From an uncultured Planctomycetaceae bacterium (GTDB lineage Bacteria > Planctomycetota > Planctomycetia > Pirellulales > UBA1268), in the NCBI GenBank assembly GCA_913052575.1, contig CAJXFK010000008.1:1-53107 (forward strand): a stretch of DNA of 53,107 bases. Reading direction: 5' to 3'. A model generated the notes under the pieces. That model saw only the letters and a list, made by a program, of their open reading frames with translations, was not told where the DNA came from and ran no database searches. This document shows positions 28,011-37,836 of the stretch, piece after piece. Within the stretch, counting starts at the first letter, position 1. Each line of letters opens with the position of its first letter. A program made the position numbers and the translations under genes.

Positions 28011-29108
28011 ATGCCGTTACCGCTGAAAGCTCGTGAGGAGTGTGGTTTTGACGCAGTGTCATTAGGTGAAGTCATGCTTCGACTTGATCCAGGAGAAGGT
28101 CGTATACGAACCTCGAGGGAATTTCATGCATGGGAGGGTGGCGGTGAATACAACGTAACCCGGGGATTAAAAAAATGCTTCAATTTACGTACGGCAGTTG
28201 TCTCTGCTTTTGTCGACAATGAGGTTGGCCACCTTATTGAGGATTGTATTATGCAGGGTGGAGTATGCACGGACTATGTTGTCTGGCGAGATGACGATGG
28301 AATGGGACGGACCGTTCGGAATGGCCTTAATTTCACGGAGCGGGGGCACGGAATACGTGGCGCTGTGGGTAACCCAGACAGAGGCAATACTGCTGCAAGC
28401 CAGCTAAAGCCCGGAGACATAGACTGGGATCAGATATTTGGCAAGATCGGTTCCCGTTGGTTTCATACAGGTGGTATTTTTGCAGCGCTCTCCGAGACGA
28501 CAGCAGCTTTGACTATTGAAGCTGTCACAGCAGCAAAAAAATACGGAACCATCGTCTCGTATGATTTGAATTATCGTCCAAGTCTCTGGAAAAGTATTGG
28601 TGGGCTTGAAAAGGCTCGTGAAGTCAACCGCGAAATTGCGCAGCATGTCGATGTCATGATTGGGAATGAAGAAGATTTTACAGCATCGCTCGGATTCACG
28701 GTCGAGGGTGTTGATGAGTCAATCAGTAAAATTGAGACAGGTGCTTTCAAGCAAATGATTCAGCAGGCCGTTAGACAATTCCCAAACTTTCAAGTCGCGG
28801 CAACCACCTTGCGTCGAGTTCTGACAGCAACTCGTAATGATTGGTCGGCGATACTTTGGCACGAAGGTAAAATGTATGATAGCCAGAAGTTTCCAGAGTT
28901 AGAAATCCTTGATCGAGTTGGTGGGGGTGACAGTTTTGCGAGTGGCTTGGCCTTTGGTTTTCTGGAATTCAATGATCCACAACAAGCGGTTAATTATGGA
29001 GCCGCCCATGGGGCATTGGCGTCAACAACTCCTGGTGATACCTCGATGGCAACCCGCAAGGAAGTTGAGAAGGTCATTTCTGGTGCTGGCGCACGAGTGG
29101 TTCGGTGA
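28011..29108 (+). CDS. PfkB-family sugar kinase, 2-keto-3-deoxygluconate kinase-like
   Basis: VSLGEVMLRLDPGEGRIRTSREFHAWEGGGEYNVTRGL, VSYDLNYRPSLWKS, DRVGGGDSFASGLAFGFLE. Confidence 0.88.
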   Translation: MPLPLKAREECGFDAVSLGEVMLRLDPGEGRIRTSREFHAWEGGGEYNVTRGLKKCFNLRTAVVSAFVDNEVGHLIEDCIMQGGVCTDYVVWRDDDGMGRTVRNGLNFTERGHGIRGAVGNPDRGNTAASQLKPGDIDWDQIFGKIGSRWFHTGGIFAALSETTAALTIEAVTAAKKYGTIVSYDLNYRPSLWKSIGGLEKAREVNREIAQHVDVMIGNEEDFTASLGFTVEGVDESISKIETGAFKQMIQQAVRQFPNFQVAATTLRRVLTATRNDWSAILWHEGKMYDSQKFPELEILDRVGGGDSFASGLAFGFLEFNDPQQAVNYGAAHGALASTTPGDTSMATRKEVEKVISGAGARVVR

Positions 29109-29162
29109 TACGTGGTGTGGGCATAAATCGAAGTGTTTCATTGGGTGTGAAAGGGTCTGGCC

Positions 29163-30002
29163 ATGCTTTTGAGAATAGCTGTCTTGGTGGGAATGCTTTT
29201 GGGATGCGGGCTGGGTGAAAAGTGTTCTGCTTTCCAAAATATTTCAGAAGAACAACAAGCCTTGGACATTAGCCAACATGGCTTTGACGGCGTGTCTATG
29301 GCTGTAAGGACGGGCTCGCAGATCATATTGACTCCAACGACACGTGGCAGGTCACAGAAGTACGTAGTTTCCCCACGGTTTTACGCAGCGATTGCGTCTG
29401 TTGAATGTATCGGGCACCCGGAAGTCAAAGTTAAAGTCCAGCCAGAGCCGACAGTGTGGCGTTTACAATGGAGTGAAGCGTTGCCAGAGGGTGCAGATGT
29501 TCTGATAAGGTTTGATACGCCACCGCGTCTGATTTCTGAGCAAACAGCAATCGAGGCTTCATCAGATGGTGCACTGTTTCTCTGGGCCTGCGACGCACGT
29601 ACCGTTGGTGAAAAACTTCGTTATGAGCCACAGCCGTTTAAAAATACTGTGGGATTTTGGGTCAAGCAAAGCGATATCGCAGTGTGGCAGTGTCAGATTC
29701 AGGAGGCCGGATGGTACTCAGTCGCGCTTCTTCAAGGGTGTGGGCATGGCCAAGGGGAAAGTCCGGGCAGGATTATTTTCCTTAAAAAAGGAAATGAAAT
29801 CGACTCAACGGCGTGCGTTATCAAAGAGACAGGACACTTTCAAAATTTTGAGTGGGTGCACAGCGGTCATGTTTTTCTTGGAGAGCCTGGTGACTATACG
29901 GTGCACATACAGCCGGAGCATATCCGAGGGAAAGCGTTTGGTGACATCCGTGCCGTTTCGATTGTTCGCCAACAGAAGCATGTTGCTGCAGGTAATCAGT
30001 AG
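29163..30002 (+). CDS. Secreted hypothetical protein
   Basis: N-terminal signal peptide MLLRIAVLVGMLLGCGLGEKCSA; 279 aa, beta-rich, no firm family. Confidence 0.65.
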   Translation: MLLRIAVLVGMLLGCGLGEKCSAFQNISEEQQALDISQHGFDGVSMAVRTGSQIILTPTTRGRSQKYVVSPRFYAAIASVECIGHPEVKVKVQPEPTVWRLQWSEALPEGADVLIRFDTPPRLISEQTAIEASSDGALFLWACDARTVGEKLRYEPQPFKNTVGFWVKQSDIAVWQCQIQEAGWYSVALLQGCGHGQGESPGRIIFLKKGNEIDSTACVIKETGHFQNFEWVHSGHVFLGEPGDYTVHIQPEHIRGKAFGDIRAVSIVRQQKHVAAGNQ

Positions 30003-30012
30003 AGCGAAATAG

Positions 30013-30046
30013 CAAAGACGTGGCCTGTCTGCAGACCACGTCTTTG
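30013..30046. terminator. Rho-independent terminator between convergent genes
   Basis: Perfect 11-bp stem CAAAGACGTGG / CCACGTCTTTG (30013-30023, 30036-30046), 12-nt loop. Confidence 0.8.
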
Positions 30047-30097
30047 TTGAAAGCATTGCGATGTCAGAACTTTTCGTTCCAACTGGTTTCCAGTCGG

Positions 30098-31627
30098 CTA
30101 CGCATTTGCTGGATCTTTACCGTCAATCCATGGGCCCGCCAATGATTGATAGGGCTTTGGTTTGAGCTCGCTGCCCGTCTCTCCTGCTTGCCATCCTGGG
30201 ACATGTTTTGGCTGTCCGCGATGTTTTGAGAGAGTCTCCCAACGATCTGCCCATGCAGGATTGCCGTCTGTATAGCGGCCTCGCTCAGCATCGAAGTGAT
30301 AGACCTTGCCATTTCGATAGCTCATTGCTCCGAGAATCACGGTCGTGACGGCAGCAGCACCTAGATCAGGTGGATTGTTGCAGGCATTGGGGTCGTTTGC
30401 TTCCATGGCGGCGAGCCAGTTCTGGAAGTGGAGTCTCGTAGTGCCACCTTTGGCAAGGCTTCCTTCTTTCATCTCGCTTTGGATAGTTTCATCCTTGATT
30501 GAACTGTCGAGTGTCACCTGAGGACGTTCCGCAAGGAACTGAAATTCCTTGAATGTTTCACCATTCCCGAATTCAAACGCACCGTTATGACCGCGTATGG
30601 TCTGTTTGATACGGGACTTTTCATTGCACATTGTAGCCGTGATCAGACCCTGGCAGCCCTCGTTATAGTCGGCAACAACCGTTGCTACGTCAGGCACATC
30701 TCGAGTGTCTAGTTCAAGGTAGATTCCGCCAGCACCTACGACACGGGCTGGGAAACGTAGGCCTGTTGCCTTCAGCATGGCGGTTGTGCGGTGAACAAAG
30801 AGATCAGTAAACATGCCAGAGCCGAATGGCCAATAGCATCGCCATTGAGCATAAATTGCTCGGTCAAATGGAATCGCTTCGGCAAGTCCTGCGTCAACGC
30901 CAAGCCATCTCTTCCAGTCGATAGACTTTGGTGACATGTTCTTCGTTAATTCATAGTAACGCCATTGGCCAACGTTTGAATTACGGAAGTACTCAGTCTG
31001 GTAGCCAAGTACCTTGCCTAGCTTTCCTCCATCAATCAGTTGTCGAGCCTGGTCCCAGACTGGAAGGCTCGTGGACTGAACACCAACCTGCATGACCCGA
31101 CCGGTGTCCTTCCAGACTTTGACGACGTCCAACGCCTCTTCAACGGTCTTGGTCATCGGTTTTTCTGCGTAGACATGCTTGCCAGCCTTCAGGGCAGCGA
31201 CAATCTGTAAACGGTGCCAGTGATCAGGAGTACCAATGCAAACCGCGTCAACGGTGTCGTCGGCGAGCATATCCTCATAGTCAACATATCGCTTTGGGTC
31301 GGTCCCTGTCTCAGCCTTAATGAAGTCACAGACTTTGTCTTCTTGTGCCTTGTACACTTCGCTTACAGCTACAAGATCGATATTTGCACCTTCTTTGCGA
31401 AGCTTTGCGAGAGTTTTCACATGAGCCCCAAAACCTCGACCTCCAGGGCCAATGAAGCCAATCCGAATACGTTCGTTGGCGTTTGCTGCTTGGCTCTTTG
31501 TGGCGGCAGAGAGTGCTGTGGCGGCAGTCACACCTGCTGCAGAGTGTGTCATAAATTTTCGTCGATTGAGTGAGTCTGCAGTATCTGGTGTTGGAGTATT
31601 GTTTGATACCGTATTTTGAATCGGCAT
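30098..31627 (-). CDS. Gfo/Idh/MocA family oxidoreductase with TAT-like signal
   Basis: NRRKFMTHSAAGVTAATALSAAT signal; IRIGFIGPGGRGFGAHV, CIGTPDHWHRLQIVAALKAGKHVYAEKPMTKTVEEA. Confidence 0.9.
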   Translation of the reverse strand: MPIQNTVSNNTPTPDTADSLNRRKFMTHSAAGVTAATALSAATKSQAANANERIRIGFIGPGGRGFGAHVKTLAKLRKEGANIDLVAVSEVYKAQEDKVCDFIKAETGTDPKRYVDYEDMLADDTVDAVCIGTPDHWHRLQIVAALKAGKHVYAEKPMTKTVEEALDVVKVWKDTGRVMQVGVQSTSLPVWDQARQLIDGGKLGKVLGYQTEYFRNSNVGQWRYYELTKNMSPKSIDWKRWLGVDAGLAEAIPFDRAIYAQWRCYWPFGSGMFTDLFVHRTTAMLKATGLRFPARVVGAGGIYLELDTRDVPDVATVVADYNEGCQGLITATMCNEKSRIKQTIRGHNGAFEFGNGETFKEFQFLAERPQVTLDSSIKDETIQSEMKEGSLAKGGTTRLHFQNWLAAMEANDPNACNNPPDLGAAAVTTVILGAMSYRNGKVYHFDAERGRYTDGNPAWADRWETLSKHRGQPKHVPGWQAGETGSELKPKPYQSLAGPWIDGKDPANA

Positions 31628-31814
31628 GAGAACCCTTTCTGAGACAGAAGTAGAAATTGTGATGTGGATACGTCGGACGATTGAGTTTTTGATTTGGTTT
31701 AGCAGATGATTGGCAACCGATTTCCCCAATGCTTGATACGTGATCTAACACAGTTTAAATATCAGTGCAAAGTATATCAGGATGGCTACAAAGCACGAAG
31801 TCTTTGGAGTGTTT

Positions 31815-34133
31815 CTATAGCGCCGGTACCGATTTTCCGCTTTTCCATAGTTCAATTGTGTCGGTGTCATTCGCCGAACTGGAACCTTCCGTGCTTCTGC
31901 CACGGTGAATATCCGTCTCGAGGAAACGAAAGAGTTGTTCGGCAATGTCGCGATGTTCGCTTTCTAGGTTATGAAGTTCACCGGGGTCAGCTGTAATGTC
32001 ATAAAGCTGAAAGGCCGGCAGCTTTTCTTTTTTGGCCTGGACTTCTTTTGGTGCAGTCCAGCCCCCGGATCCTCTCGCAAGTAGAAGTTTCCAATGGCTG
32101 CTTCGGTATCCAAAGTGGCCGCTTATGGAGGCATGTATGAGACCGTTTCGCGCGTCAGGAACTGGGTCGCCGTAGAGTGCAGGCAAAAAGCTTGCGCTAT
32201 CTTCTGCTGCGAAGGGAGGGACATCGCTGACGAGCAGGTCAGCAATTGTTGCAAACATATCAGTGATACAAACGGTGTTATCGGAGGATGTGTGAGGCTG
32301 TATCGTCCCTGTCCAACGCATGAAGAATGGAATGCGGTGACCACCCTCCCAAAGGTCAGCCTTAGACCCTCTATAGGGGCCGCTGACTCGATGTCCCCGC
32401 TCTGCGAGTTGCTGAATATCGGCCGCTTTTGAGCAGCCATTGTCACTGGTGAAAACAATGAGCGTATGGTCTGATATCCCACAAGAATCAACCGCAGTAA
32501 TGATTTGCCCTACAACATCGTCAGTCTGCATGACAAAATCAGCATAAGGACTGAGCCCACTTTTTCCTTCCCATTGGGCACTCGGGACGATTGGCGTGTG
32601 TGGGGAACTCAAGGGGACATAGAGAAAGAAAGGTTTTTTTGTGTCGGCGGCTTTTCTTATGTAACCAACAGATTGGTGTGCAAGTCGAGGAAGCATGTTC
32701 ACTGAATTATCGTGTTCAATCACCTTGTTGTTTTCGATCACGGCATCCATATCTCGGCTGTGATGAAACCCATGGAAATAATCAAAGCCTCGGGAGGTTG
32801 GCCCGTCAGGAATGAGTGCTCCAACAGGCGGAATTGAATTTTTTTCCCGTTCTAGAAAAGCCCCTGTCGCAGGATCTTGATATTCGAAATTAAGATGCCA
32901 TTTTCCGATGATTGCAGTTTGATATCCAAGGCTTCGCAGGTGTGTGGCTACCGTAGGTCGTGATTCTGTGATGAGACAGGGAGCAAAGCCCTGAACGACT
33001 CCATGCTGAAGTCTGGTTCGCCAGCAATGGCGGCCAGTGAGTAGCCCGTACCGTGTTGGCGTACATACAGCAGAGCCTGAATGAGCGTCAGTGAACGTCA
33101 TTCCATCCGCGGCGAAGGAGTCAATGCATGGTGTTTTGATTTGCCCAAACTCGGGGTTGAGGCACTGGACATCACCATATCCCAGGTCATCACACATGAT
33201 AAAAACGATATTTGGAGTCGGTGGCGCCTGTTTAAGAAGTTCACGAATGAGAGAACGGTCAGGCTTGCCCTCGAGCCATCCGAGGTGATTAAGGAATTGG
33301 TCAGTCCTTATGAAGGTGTCGATGCAGCATCGCTGTGATTGTGTTTCATTGAAAAATCCATGTGACTGTCCTTCGTAGACATACAGTTCTGAATAGACGC
33401 CAGCGTTTCGTAACGCAGTATCAAATGCTTGAGCCGTTTCTACTGGTATAAGTTTGTCGTCTGACCCAAGAAAGACAATCGTCGGTGGATCGTCTGGGGT
33501 GATATTGTGTGCGGGAGAAATTGCTGGAAACTGTTCTTGGACACGGTCGTGGCCATATCCGCTTGGACTGTTGTCATACACAGGGTTGAATAGAAGAAGT
33601 GCATCGGCTTTCGGGCTCACGTGGCCGCTCTTGTCGTCAGGGTCCTCGAAGCCCTCACAGATCCCTGTCGCAGCAGCGACATGGCCTCCCGCCGAACCGC
33701 CGGCTGCGGCTATTCGGTCAGGATCAATACCAAGACGAGAAGCGTGCGTACGAATCCATCGAACTGCTGATTTTCCATCTTGCACGCACGCTACTGGTGG
33801 AGTGCCCTGTCTACTCTTGACACGATAATCTGCAACAAACGCAACCATTCCTCTGTGAGCAAGGTATCTGGCGTATTTTTCGAACTGACGCACGGAGCCA
33901 CCGTTCCAACCACCGCCGAAGAAAAAGACCACTGCGGGACGTCGATCGATAGCTGGATCGTGGTCCTGAGGTTGAAAACGGTATATCCACAGTGCGTCAC
34001 CTGAGGCAGTCTTATAAATCTCTGCGACAACGTCCTGGCCGAATTCAACTTTTTTGGTGTCCGCACTCGCCGGAAATGTTGTGAACCAGTGCGTCGCAAG
34101 AAGTGTAAAAACGAGTATGCTGGAGATTCGCAT
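31815..34133 (-). CDS. Fused alpha/beta-hydrolase esterase plus sulfatase
   Basis: 772-aa single ORF with signal peptide; esterase half FFFGGGWNGGS...AAGGSAGGHVAA...GQSHGFF; sulfatase half NIVFIMCDDLGYGDVQC, VCTPTRYGLLTGR, GKWHL, SDNGCSKAAD. Confidence 0.9.
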   Translation of the reverse strand: MRISSILVFTLLATHWFTTFPASADTKKVEFGQDVVAEIYKTASGDALWIYRFQPQDHDPAIDRRPAVVFFFGGGWNGGSVRQFEKYARYLAHRGMVAFVADYRVKSRQGTPPVACVQDGKSAVRWIRTHASRLGIDPDRIAAAGGSAGGHVAAATGICEGFEDPDDKSGHVSPKADALLLFNPVYDNSPSGYGHDRVQEQFPAISPAHNITPDDPPTIVFLGSDDKLIPVETAQAFDTALRNAGVYSELYVYEGQSHGFFNETQSQRCCIDTFIRTDQFLNHLGWLEGKPDRSLIRELLKQAPPTPNIVFIMCDDLGYGDVQCLNPEFGQIKTPCIDSFAADGMTFTDAHSGSAVCTPTRYGLLTGRHCWRTRLQHGVVQGFAPCLITESRPTVATHLRSLGYQTAIIGKWHLNFEYQDPATGAFLEREKNSIPPVGALIPDGPTSRGFDYFHGFHHSRDMDAVIENNKVIEHDNSVNMLPRLAHQSVGYIRKAADTKKPFFLYVPLSSPHTPIVPSAQWEGKSGLSPYADFVMQTDDVVGQIITAVDSCGISDHTLIVFTSDNGCSKAADIQQLAERGHRVSGPYRGSKADLWEGGHRIPFFMRWTGTIQPHTSSDNTVCITDMFATIADLLVSDVPPFAAEDSASFLPALYGDPVPDARNGLIHASISGHFGYRSSHWKLLLARGSGGWTAPKEVQAKKEKLPAFQLYDITADPGELHNLESEHRDIAEQLFRFLETDIHRGRSTEGSSSANDTDTIELWKSGKSVPAL

Positions 34134-34166
34134 GATAATATTTCAACAAGGGGAGAACGGTTCACT

Positions 34167-34925
34167 ATGCATATACATAGCATTCAAGGAAAAGTATTAC
34201 ATCAGGTTTTTCTAATCTGTTGTGTTGGACTTGGCATGTATCTGTGTATAGGTAGTGCTTTGGCAAAAAATGATTTTCAAGCCACAGGTGTGCTCTTTCA
34301 AGATCAATTTGAGCGAACAGAAAAAGATCAAGGAAAAGAGCAGCCCGGAAATGGCTGGGGCACGAACAGTAAAACACGTGCGAAAGGGGTGAAGCAGGTT
34401 TTTCTTGGTGACGGAAAAATGCATATCAGGAGAGCGGCTGTGGCTGACCATGGCGTTTCGGTGACTCAGGACGTAAGTTTTCGCAACGCCCGTATCGCCC
34501 TTAGGTTTATGGTTCCTGAAAATGGTGACCTCGGGATCAACATTGCAGATATGAATGAGAAATCAGTTCATGCTGGACATATTTGCATGGCCCGGATAAA
34601 GCCAGTTTCTCTTGAGATCGTTGATCTTAAGACTGGCCGTATGAAAAAAGAAATACATGAAAAAAATAAGGCAAAAAAGCTCACGAAAGCAGACAGAGCA
34701 CAACTCGCGAAAAAATCTATCGTCGTGCCACTGAAACTGAAGACAGGAATCTGGCATGACTTGGAGATTCTCATCATTGATGACACGATGTCAGTGAAAA
34801 TCGATACCCGTAAAATTGGTTCAATGACGTCGCCGGGCATCGCCCACAAAACCAAAAGACGAATTCGCCTGGCTGTAAACACTGAAGCATGGGTCGATGA
34901 CATTGCAATCTCTGCAGCCGAATAG
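34167..34925 (+). CDS. Secreted protein, DUF1080/concanavalin-like (tentative)
   Basis: Signal peptide; VLFQDQFERTEKDQGKEQPGNGWGTNSKTRAKGVKQVFLGDGKMHI, GIWHDLEILIIDDTMSVKID. Confidence 0.65.
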   Translation: MHIHSIQGKVLHQVFLICCVGLGMYLCIGSALAKNDFQATGVLFQDQFERTEKDQGKEQPGNGWGTNSKTRAKGVKQVFLGDGKMHIRRAAVADHGVSVTQDVSFRNARIALRFMVPENGDLGINIADMNEKSVHAGHICMARIKPVSLEIVDLKTGRMKKEIHEKNKAKKLTKADRAQLAKKSIVVPLKLKTGIWHDLEILIIDDTMSVKIDTRKIGSMTSPGIAHKTKRRIRLAVNTEAWVDDIAISAAE

Positions 34926-35010
34926 AGCGTTGTCAGGAATGGCAGGATGGATGTCAGCCATGGCTGGATCGGACGGTTGAGCAAAGACAGATCCTTCTGA
35001 GTAGAAAACC

Positions 35011-36000
35011 TCAATCCACATTATGAAGATATTGTGTTGATTCAATATCTTCAAAGTCCCTAAGTATTCGTGCCGTGGCTAATGCGTCAGCTTCGGCGCA
35101 CGTCGCAGCGAAAATAACTTGGGGATTGAAGTCATGAGGAAGTGTTACAGCGCGACCCGAGTGCGGATGCACCACAAGTTTCCCTTGTTGTAACGCAGCA
35201 ATCGCAACGGCCTGCCCATCGTCAAGAGTGATCATTGGTTGTGGTTGCGACTTGTTCAAGCGAAGGCGAACGTGCCACGCGTTGGAAGAAACTGGTTGGC
35301 CCCATGCTCGAACCTCACCACCAAGTTCTACGAGGTGAGCCGATGAACCGAGTGAAAGAAGAAGTTCACCAATCTGGTCAACAGCGTATCCGGGCCCGAT
35401 GCCAGAGAAATCTACCGTAACGCCTTCAATAGTCTTCTGCACGCTTGCGCAGCAGGAGTTCCCTAAACAGCTCCGATTTTTTTGACAGCTCTGGTCTTCT
35501 GGAAAGTGAATCTGAAGATGATTCAATCCAACACGATCCATGACTTCTTGTGGCGGAATACCCTGGTGCATTGTAATTGAGCCGAATTCGTCACGAGAAA
35601 CCCTTTTGCGCCACCAATGAATCAGAGGTGCAGCGGTGATATCAAAACGCCCCTCGGTTTCGTGGAAAAGCTTTTCTGCAATGATAAGGACATTGGTCAT
35701 GTGGTGATCAACGTGTAATACGATGTGAGGTGGAGACTGATTGAGTGTGGTTGCGATTGAATCGTCGCGCCACGTGCTCAGCGACTGATCAATCTTCTGG
35801 AGGAGCGAATCCGTTTCTCGATGGATCTCACCGACAGTTTTCTGGGGGATGTGTTTGCCGAGAGTGACCCGGTAGGTTGTGCCCATCGATGGTCCGGAGA
35901 AGGTTGGCAGGCCTTCACCAGCAAATGTGGGCAATGACGTGCATCCTAAAATCGTGAGTGCAAAGCCCGTCAAGCAGAGGTTGGAAAGTATTGACCGCAT
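35011..36000 (-). CDS. apbE: FAD:protein FMN transferase, ApbE family lipoprotein
   Basis: LTILGCTS lipobox; SGPSMGTTYRVTL, IDQSLSTWRDDS, VDFSGIGPGYAVDQIGELL; ATGA overlap with upstream gene. Confidence 0.88.
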   Translation of the reverse strand: MRSILSNLCLTGFALTILGCTSLPTFAGEGLPTFSGPSMGTTYRVTLGKHIPQKTVGEIHRETDSLLQKIDQSLSTWRDDSIATTLNQSPPHIVLHVDHHMTNVLIIAEKLFHETEGRFDITAAPLIHWWRKRVSRDEFGSITMHQGIPPQEVMDRVGLNHLQIHFPEDQSCQKNRSCLGNSCCASVQKTIEGVTVDFSGIGPGYAVDQIGELLLSLGSSAHLVELGGEVRAWGQPVSSNAWHVRLRLNKSQPQPMITLDDGQAVAIAALQQGKLVVHPHSGRAVTLPHDFNPQVIFAATCAEADALATARILRDFEDIESTQYLHNVD

Positions 36001-37727
36001 CACGTAAAGGCTCCAGATGATACAGCGACTCCAAGTGACACAAAAAAACAGCCGCAGAGTACCGCGTCCTGCCAGGTAATACGGCCCGATCGTCGGTGAA
36101 GACGAACATATCGAAGCATGGCACCTGTTGGGCAGCCGTATCTGCAATAGGCCATCGGTGAAAGACTACTGATGGCGAGGCTGACTATGAATATCACAAT
36201 GGCCGATGTTCCAGCGATCGTAGGGAGATATGCATCAAATGGTTCGGCGTCGACGAGTGAAAACTTCAGGTCGAAAATGGAAATGAGAGCGCACACGACA
36301 AAGAGCATCCAGGGAAACCACCACACATGTTGAAGCAGCGGTCCAAGTGTTTTTTGCGTACGTGTGAGGAAACGGAGTCGTTGATTTGGAATTGTGATTT
36401 TCAGCAGCTGTTGTGCAGCACCGTGTGCGCACAATTGATTGCAGTAGACGTTTTTCCCTGTTGTTGCCGGGCTTACAACTGCCAGAAGGCTGAGCAGAAG
36501 AAGCACTGTTGCTCCTTGAGGAATTCCATGTAGTGCCCACCCCCAGAGCTGGGCCTGGGAAAGCAATGCACCTGCTCCAAAACCGAGGTAGGTAAGAACG
36601 AAAAGTGGTAGGACAATTCGCCCGACCCAATGGCCACGAAAGCGGGTGTACCCGATTATGAGTCCAATACTCATGATGAGAACCGCGCCCCATTGTGGCG
36701 CATTCAGGCTCTGGGCACGTGAAACGATATTTTGAATAAAAGATCGCTGTTGGCGACGTTCGCTGGCCGACTGAGAAGCTACGATGATTGCTTGTGCGAT
36801 AGCTTGGCTGGTCATCGTTGCGCCGCTGACACCTTCAGTAGGTGATCTCTCTTTGTCTGCAGATGCGAGTTCCTCAAATGTTTGCCCAATAAAATACTTT
36901 CTGAAGGACGTGTCGTCGCGGACGTAGGACACGTAGGGTTCATTATCAAAAGTCTTCCTGATAGAAAAACCTACGGCTGTACCGGTGCTATCAAAGCCGA
37001 TGAGGCTATCAGTGGGCCCTTGGTATCCAATGACCGAGTCTGCGCCAGGACTCGTTCTGAGTGTCCATCCGAGGGGAATACCTGCATGGTCATAGACATT
37101 CATGATTGACGAGTCTCCTGCATCTGGCCGCAGTTGCATCGCTTTGGGAAAAATTTTCTGTATTTCTTCAAGCGTCGGCTTGTCAGGGAAACGAGTTGTC
37201 CTGTTTTTTTCTCCCAAGCGTTCATTGAGAGCTTCAATCATGGCAAGGCTTGTGAGGGTAGCCCCAGCAGTAGTGAGGTACGGTTGGTTCGGCATCTGTT
37301 TGAGTTCTTCCAGAGTCTTGCCAATAAATTGGCTCCAGAAGGCGTTGTCATTTCTGACGACTGAAACATGGTCGCGGGTGTCTCCGCTAGAAAGAAGTTC
37401 AATACCGCAGATAGTTTTGCTTATGTCACAAATGATTAGAAGATTTGAAGAGCCAGAGAAACCAATCACGGTGTCACTCGCTGGAGAGGTCTGAAAGCAA
37501 AGCCCTACGGTTTCACCGAATGGGTCGAGGAGCTCAATGGCACCACGAACCTGACTCGATTGGGATCCGAAGCGTACTGCTTGTGGCAGGGCGTGTTGAA
37601 ATGTCACAAGCGGAAGTGTCGTAAGTGAAGCAGGAGGCAGCTTGAGGCTTGCAGTGTGCGAGCAGAAGAGACAAATCATGATGCCTGAAAACATGCACAG
37701 TCGTATTGTGTGTATAAGGAACCGCAT
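36000..37727 (-). CDS. NosR-like membrane protein with two FMN-binding domains and cysteine-rich polytopic C-terminus
   Basis: FMN-binding repeats ending TTAGATLTS (degenerate) and VSGATMTS; C-terminal TM region with YCNQLCAHGAAQ and YCRYGCPTGAM. Confidence 0.8.
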   Translation of the reverse strand: MRFLIHTIRLCMFSGIMICLFCSHTASLKLPPASLTTLPLVTFQHALPQAVRFGSQSSQVRGAIELLDPFGETVGLCFQTSPASDTVIGFSGSSNLLIICDISKTICGIELLSSGDTRDHVSVVRNDNAFWSQFIGKTLEELKQMPNQPYLTTAGATLTSLAMIEALNERLGEKNRTTRFPDKPTLEEIQKIFPKAMQLRPDAGDSSIMNVYDHAGIPLGWTLRTSPGADSVIGYQGPTDSLIGFDSTGTAVGFSIRKTFDNEPYVSYVRDDTSFRKYFIGQTFEELASADKERSPTEGVSGATMTSQAIAQAIIVASQSASERRQQRSFIQNIVSRAQSLNAPQWGAVLIMSIGLIIGYTRFRGHWVGRIVLPLFVLTYLGFGAGALLSQAQLWGWALHGIPQGATVLLLLSLLAVVSPATTGKNVYCNQLCAHGAAQQLLKITIPNQRLRFLTRTQKTLGPLLQHVWWFPWMLFVVCALISIFDLKFSLVDAEPFDAYLPTIAGTSAIVIFIVSLAISSLSPMAYCRYGCPTGAMLRYVRLHRRSGRITWQDAVLCGCFFVSLGVAVSSGAFT

Positions 37728-37836
37728 GAGGAGACATTTCTGGATTGCACGACGAGTTCGATACTAATTCGTTACGATGTATGCAAAATACCCGTTATGC
37801 TACCGAACAATCAGGAAATTAAAAAAAGGGTTGGAA

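Noticed and set aside
31214-31573. 119-aa Cys-rich plus-strand ORF
   Set aside because: Antisense to the Gfo/Idh/MocA gene; Cys richness comes from complementing Ala/Thr codons.
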